From contig OZ020308.1 of assembly GCA_963971305.1 (NCBI GenBank), forward strand, positions 25,883,275 through 25,947,274: a stretch of 64,000 nt of DNA, read 5' to 3'. Below the pieces are notes generated by a model. The model did not search any database. It was given only the letters and a program-made list of their open reading frames with translations, and was not told where the DNA came from. The position numbers were made by a program, and so were the translations under genes. This stretch comes from Arcuatula senhousia. Its lineage: Eukaryota > Mollusca > Bivalvia > Mytilida > Mytilidae. Position 1 is the stretch's first letter. Each line of letters starts with the position of its first letter. Of the stretch, positions 37,201 through 43,200 are shown in pieces.

Positions 37201-40200
37201 CCACCCACTAGAAATCAGGTCACTGTGACCTATATTTTATGCATGAATGACTGGTTAAGTTCTTGGTTAAGGAATAACCCAGGCTATACACATTGGGGGG
37301 TCAATGATATTTCAAAACGGGAGGGCCATCCTGTGGCTCATAGTCACATTTTCTAGTTAACCGTAATTTATATAATGTTGTCAAACAAATTAAAGGAGTA
37401 GGTTCAGTTAGAATCAAAACTGGCCCAAAAGGATGAGTGGCAATAAGACCCATTTTTTGCCCAAGATTTCCCAAGAAATTAAAACTGAGCATACAGATGC
37501 TTTGAGTTGCTGAAACATTGACAACTTATTAGGCTTTAAGAAAATGATAAGCTTGTGCCATATCAGTTAAACTGTCATGTCAATCAGTTAACTCAAAAAG
37601 CAGTATACGAAAGAATTTGTCCTTATTTCATTGATTTTTGCTGATTTTCACACACTTTTTGGTCCGAAAGAAGGTGGGCGCATCAAAACAACAACTTCAT
37701 ACGTGGCAAAAATGTGTAAAATGATAAAATCCATCATTTCTGAAAGTTTGGAGTTGTTGTTTTTATGCACCCAATGTTACCTGAAGGAAAATATGCACTG
37801 AAACCATTCAAAATTGCAGATTTTCTTTATTTTGTCAAAGAAGACCACTAATTATGATGTCATAATTACGTCACAATGAACGAAATTTGCCTTATTTGAT
37901 GTGTTTTCTTTATAACTAACAAATAAGCTTTTATTACTTATAAATATCATAACTTTTAAACCAACTTCATTTTTGTCTCTCCTGCGAAGCAGAGCGGGAC
38001 ATAGGTGTTACTTTACCGGCGGCGACGGCGGCGGCGGCGGCGGCGTTAACTTTTTGGAAAAGTTTTATGAGCACCTACATATCTCAAGAACTATAGGTCC
38101 TGGGTTGATGAAACTTGGTATGCATATGCCCCAGTAGTAGCTTAGCACAGTTGCATCCCCATCTTTTGACCTTGACCTTGATTTTCAGGTTGAGTGACTT
38201 TGACAATTTTCAATACATATAATAGCAATGGAAAAGTTTTGCGAGCACCTTCATATCTCAAGAACTATAGGGCCTAGGTTGATGAAACTTGGTATGCATA
38301 TGCCCCAGTAGTAGCTTAGCACAGTTGCATCCCCATCTTTTGACCTTGACCTTGATTTTTTGGTTGAGTGACTTTGACAATTTTCAATACCTATAATAGC
38401 AATGGAAAAGTTTTGCAAGCACCTCCATATCTCAAGAACTATAGGGCCTAGGTTGATGAAACTTGGAATGCATATGCCCCAGTAGTAGCTTAGCACAGTT
38501 GCATCCCCATCTGTTGACCTTGACCTTGGTTTTCTGGTTGAGTGACTTTGACAATTTTCAATACCTATAATAGCAATGGAAAAGTTTGCAAGCACCTCCA
38601 TATCTCAAGAACTATAGGTCCTAGGTTGATGAAACTTGGTATGCATATGCCCCAGTAGTAGCTTAGCACAGTTGCATCCCCATCTTTTGACCTTGACCTT
38701 GGTTTTCAGGTTGAGTGACTTTGATTATTTTTATTGCATATATTTGCAATGTTTGAGTTCTATAAACATCTTTTGATCTCAGAAACTGAAAATCCACATA
38801 AATTCAAAATATAGTGGAAGTAAGAAAGAATAATTGTTTATGATGGTGCCGGCAGGCGAGACATACTTTAGTGTTAACTCTTGTCTAGGACCAATTATGG
38901 GTCTTAATGCCACTCATCCTTTCAACTCTTAGTAAACCTTTGAAATTACTGTCAAACATGTTTTGAAATGCTGCAATTTAAAGAATACTGAAAAATAGCT
39001 ACAAATTATTTAGCAGCTTGGAGAAAGCTGTGCTAGAAATCATATGATTTTATGAAATTTATATATTTTTGGCAATTTTAGATCATTTTTGATAATGAAT
39101 AAACATAGAGTACATGCTCAACAAAAACAATTTTGTGATGAAATGCTTATTTTTGAAAAACAAATAGATGGACAAAGAATTAATGTTGTCGATGGATGCA
39201 CTCTATACTTATTTTCAGAAAGACCACTTGTAAACCCTCAAAAATGAAGAAAATATTGATATTTTCCAATTTTCGTCATGTTTGTGATGTCATATCAAGC
39301 ATAATGTTGTCAGCATGTGAATTCGGTTAAATTTGTAAAGTTGGGATATCTAATAACTGATTTACATCAAATTCATTGAGATGGTACAAAGATGAAAATT
39401 TGTGCAAACATGAGGTCGATTTTAGCCCTTCCTGAACATGCTCCTTTACATTTCTGCCTTGTCTATAACAATATTCATGAAAGGCAGTTGTGGCAGCAAC
39501 AAGGGAAGTGTATATCTGTTTGCAAGACTTTTAATTTAAAATTGATTTGTATGATTCCCTGTATCTAATATTCAGTAAAATATATACTTTGGTTTATGGT
39601 CTATGTGTCTTATTACCATGTCATATGATCTTGACCTCATCTAACACCTTAGGGACTAAATTTTGGCATTAAGAATTTTATAACTGTATCTGAATAACTA
39701 TGATATTTAGAATCTCAAGGCTTGGTCCACATATTACTTTGATGGTTGAGTCATTCTGTCACCTGTCATATGACCTTGACCTTAATTTTCCTTCTCATCT
39801 TAAGATCTTAAGACCTTTAATGACCTGCAGTTTTGCCAGAAAGCGAGATATACTTTCAGTGGCCACACTTGTTTCCTATTTTAAACCTGTGTAATTAATG
39901 CTAATAGAACCTTAATTTTTTCCTTATATTTCATTTGCTCAACAGTTAATGATGTGCATATACAACAAGATATACAATATGTTTATATTTTAGTTCATGC
40001 AACATGCAATTTCATGTGTTGTCACATGCATTGTGATGAGAACTATAAATTTAAACCAACCTATTGATACAAAACTTTTATTAAACTCACACAACCCTTT
40101 TTCATTTCAAGTGAAAATGTATATACATGTAAATTGTGTTTAAGAAAGAAGCGAAGAAGTCCCAAGGAGCCATTCAAATATTTTGAATCAGAAAAAAAAA

Positions 40201-43200
40201 ACAGGAAAAAAAATCAGTAGACATTTTGAGACAAAATTTGCATTAAATGACTCAACTGTACTCAACAACATAAATTCAAAAATACTTTAAAATACTATTA
40301 CATGTATATGTTATAATTTTGTTATAGAGATGAAGAAGAAGAATTCCTTAAGATGGCAGCTGTAGATAGACAGAGAGTAGAACAAGAAAGAATGGCTCTT
40401 CAAGATCAGCTGGATGAGGTATATTATCCTGAGTAGTAATAAAAGTGAACCTTTAAATTTTGAATAAAGATAGAGAATATAACCATTTAGTATATGAAAT
40501 AAGTAGTGTATTTTGTTTTGATGAAAACAAATGACAGCAAAGGTCTTGGCAATAAGTTTTTTTACACCTGTCTTATAGAAGTTAAACTTTTAATTTTACA
40601 CTGACTTAACTTAAGGGAAGAACAATTTTCAAAAACTAACATGGAATTCTGATTTTTCTTCTTTTATTTTCATTTTTACAAGAGTAGTTTCCCTTTGTAT
40701 ATAGGTCACATGATGTGAACAAGGTTGAGCTAAGGAAAACATCAATTTTATCTTTATCCTTTTTTGGCGTTATTTCCTTCCTGGATTAAAAAAAAACTTC
40801 TTTGGAATTAACTAATGTTAATAAGTTTTATATTTTTAGTGTTTTGTCATGTTTTGGCCTATAGTAAGAAAACTATTGCAGGTAGAGAAAAGCTGTTGCT
40901 TGCTTAAAAAGGTGGAATTTTTCACCCTTTTAAGGTGTTGCAGATAGGCTGTTACATGTTTGAACCTTAAGTTCAGTAACCAGGAGTGAAGTCTTAGATG
41001 TTAACATATGATTTAGCAGTTTAAACCTTTGGCAGGCAGATTTAAAACAGTTTAACAAGTTGACGATTTTAGTTAATTTCAACAGATTTTCAATGGCGAG
41101 GCCTACCAAGAAGTCTTAAACTTGCTGTACATAATTAAAAGATAAATCGTGCCTGCACATCCAGATAATAGTTCCTGAATAGGACAATACATATGGACTG
41201 CAAATAATTTAAATCTTTTATGTACTTGCGTCTGTAAAGGAATATATCTATGGAACAACGTTTAAATTAAAAGCTTTATTGACTCTCAAATATAAATGCA
41301 TTGTTTATTTTTCTAGGAAAGAAGAAGAAGACTTGAGGCAGAGAAACGAGCCCAAGCAGAAATAGATCAGCTGAAACTAGAACTGGCTGCCATGAAACAG
41401 GCTAAACCTGTAAGTGTATGATTCAATTATATCATACCAACTAATAACTTCACTGGTGATATAAAATGAATTTGAAAAATTGGTTATGCTTAAAAAAGCA
41501 AACTGTAAAAATGAATTGGGTTAAGGGGAATAATAAAAAAATAATGCTTAAAAAAATAAGTGGTTATTGCAATATTTAAAATAAAATACTTGGATAGAAA
41601 GCCAGCTTAAACAATAATCACTTTTTTTTACAATGACGTGCATAATGTATAATTTTATTTTAACAACTTTTTAACTTGTAGTGTTTTTTCTAGTTTTGGC
41701 CTTCAGAGAGAAAATTATTGCAGGTAGAGAAAAGCAGTTGCTTGCTTAAAATTTCAGCTCATTGAGGTTTACAAAAGTTACCATAAGGTGGAAGTTATCA
41801 GACAACCTTTCATTGCGGTTATCACCCTTTTAATGCAGATAGGCTGTTACTTGTTTGAACCTTAAGTTCAGTAACCTTTTGAAAAGTTTCCATTAGGTCT
41901 AACTGTCAAATGACCCCTTTTAAGGGTTTTTGCCCCTGAAACCTTAAGTTATAAAGAAAATCTTTTGCCTACTAAAACGATTGGCTATATGTATAAAAGT
42001 GTTCATAGTTTCAAGTTGTATGAGAATCTTATATAGGATTTTTGCCTTAGATGCTTGAAATATGCTAATAATTATTTTCTTTCTATCAGTGAAGTCAAAT
42101 TTGTGATTATAAGGCTTTTGAAGCCTCCTGTTACAGTTATGTGCAAAATGTATAATTTATTTGAAATACAAAAGAACTTTTTATTTTTTTTAGCCATCAA
42201 GAGCCCCATCTGGATACAGTATGTCTTCCAATATCAGGTATTTAAGACTTTTTAATCAATATCATGGTAAAGCACACATAAGGATACAAAAATATTTTCC
42301 TCTGTAAATAAATGCCTCTCTCAGGATAAATAAATTATTTATTATTCTAGAACTTCTAAAAAATATTTATAACAGTGTCAATATACAATTGTTGTCTTGT
42401 ACAGATCATAACCTTTAAAATTCAATACATAAAGAATTGTGTAATATTGGGAAAGCTAGACGGTCATACTTGCACAATGTTGGTTTTTAAAAGTAAAAAA
42501 TAAGCTGTCACATGATAGTGGTCTAACCACCAATCAGAGCTTCCAAAATGGCATTGGCCCACCAATCAGTTCATCCCCCACCTCAACTTTTGCTTTTAAT
42601 GTAGAAGAAGACAGAAATATATCATGAACAAACACTATTGTCAACTGAACTTGTATTTTCTTTTTCAGTCGATTGATAGTTGCTCCACCACCAAGCAGAG
42701 CTTCCAAAATGTCCATAGCCCACCAGCCAACACCTCCCCCACCTCAGCCCATGCCACCCGTTGAGGAAGCCAGGACACCCACCCCTGCTCAAACCCCCAA
42801 GGAACAACGGGAACTAATAGTTAGAGACTTCTTGCGACGTGCCATGATGGGACTTGATAAAAGTAGGTATAGTGTTAAAAACGAAAGAATATGGAATATT
42901 GGCAGTGAATGGTCTTTGAATTCGTACATATAATAACAGATATTGTCACCGTATTCTTATCTATTTTAATTTTTAGTATATTTTGTCTAATTTATAAAGT
43001 CTGTAAAATATTTATGATAAACAGTGAGTGCCACAAGAATTTAAAAATGTTGTTTTCTTTTACATCGAAATACCAATGTATTATGACAAATTACTGTATT
43101 TGTAAAATCACTTAATATAATAGTATGATGGTACCTTCAACATATTTGCAGAAAACTCCTGAATTATGTCCAATTCCATGCAATCTAATGAATCATATTA

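Larger units (their letters stand above)
36442..37356 (+). mobile_element. Stem-loop-ended element, ATGGCCCGACC family, copy 2, interrupted
   Basis: Start ATGGCCCGACCATG and end GAGGGCCATCC, then TCTAG, match copy 1. The body has tandem ~145-bp units but is split by a ribozyme-bearing repeat at about 36784-37090. The sequence on both sides (gtgacctatatt ... ttacacatgaatgac) is continuous in copy 1. Confidence 0.75.

Noticed and set aside
38251..38601. 116-codon minus-strand open frame with repeated peptides
   Set aside because: The repeats are the ~170-bp tandem units of a stem-loop-ended element read antisense.
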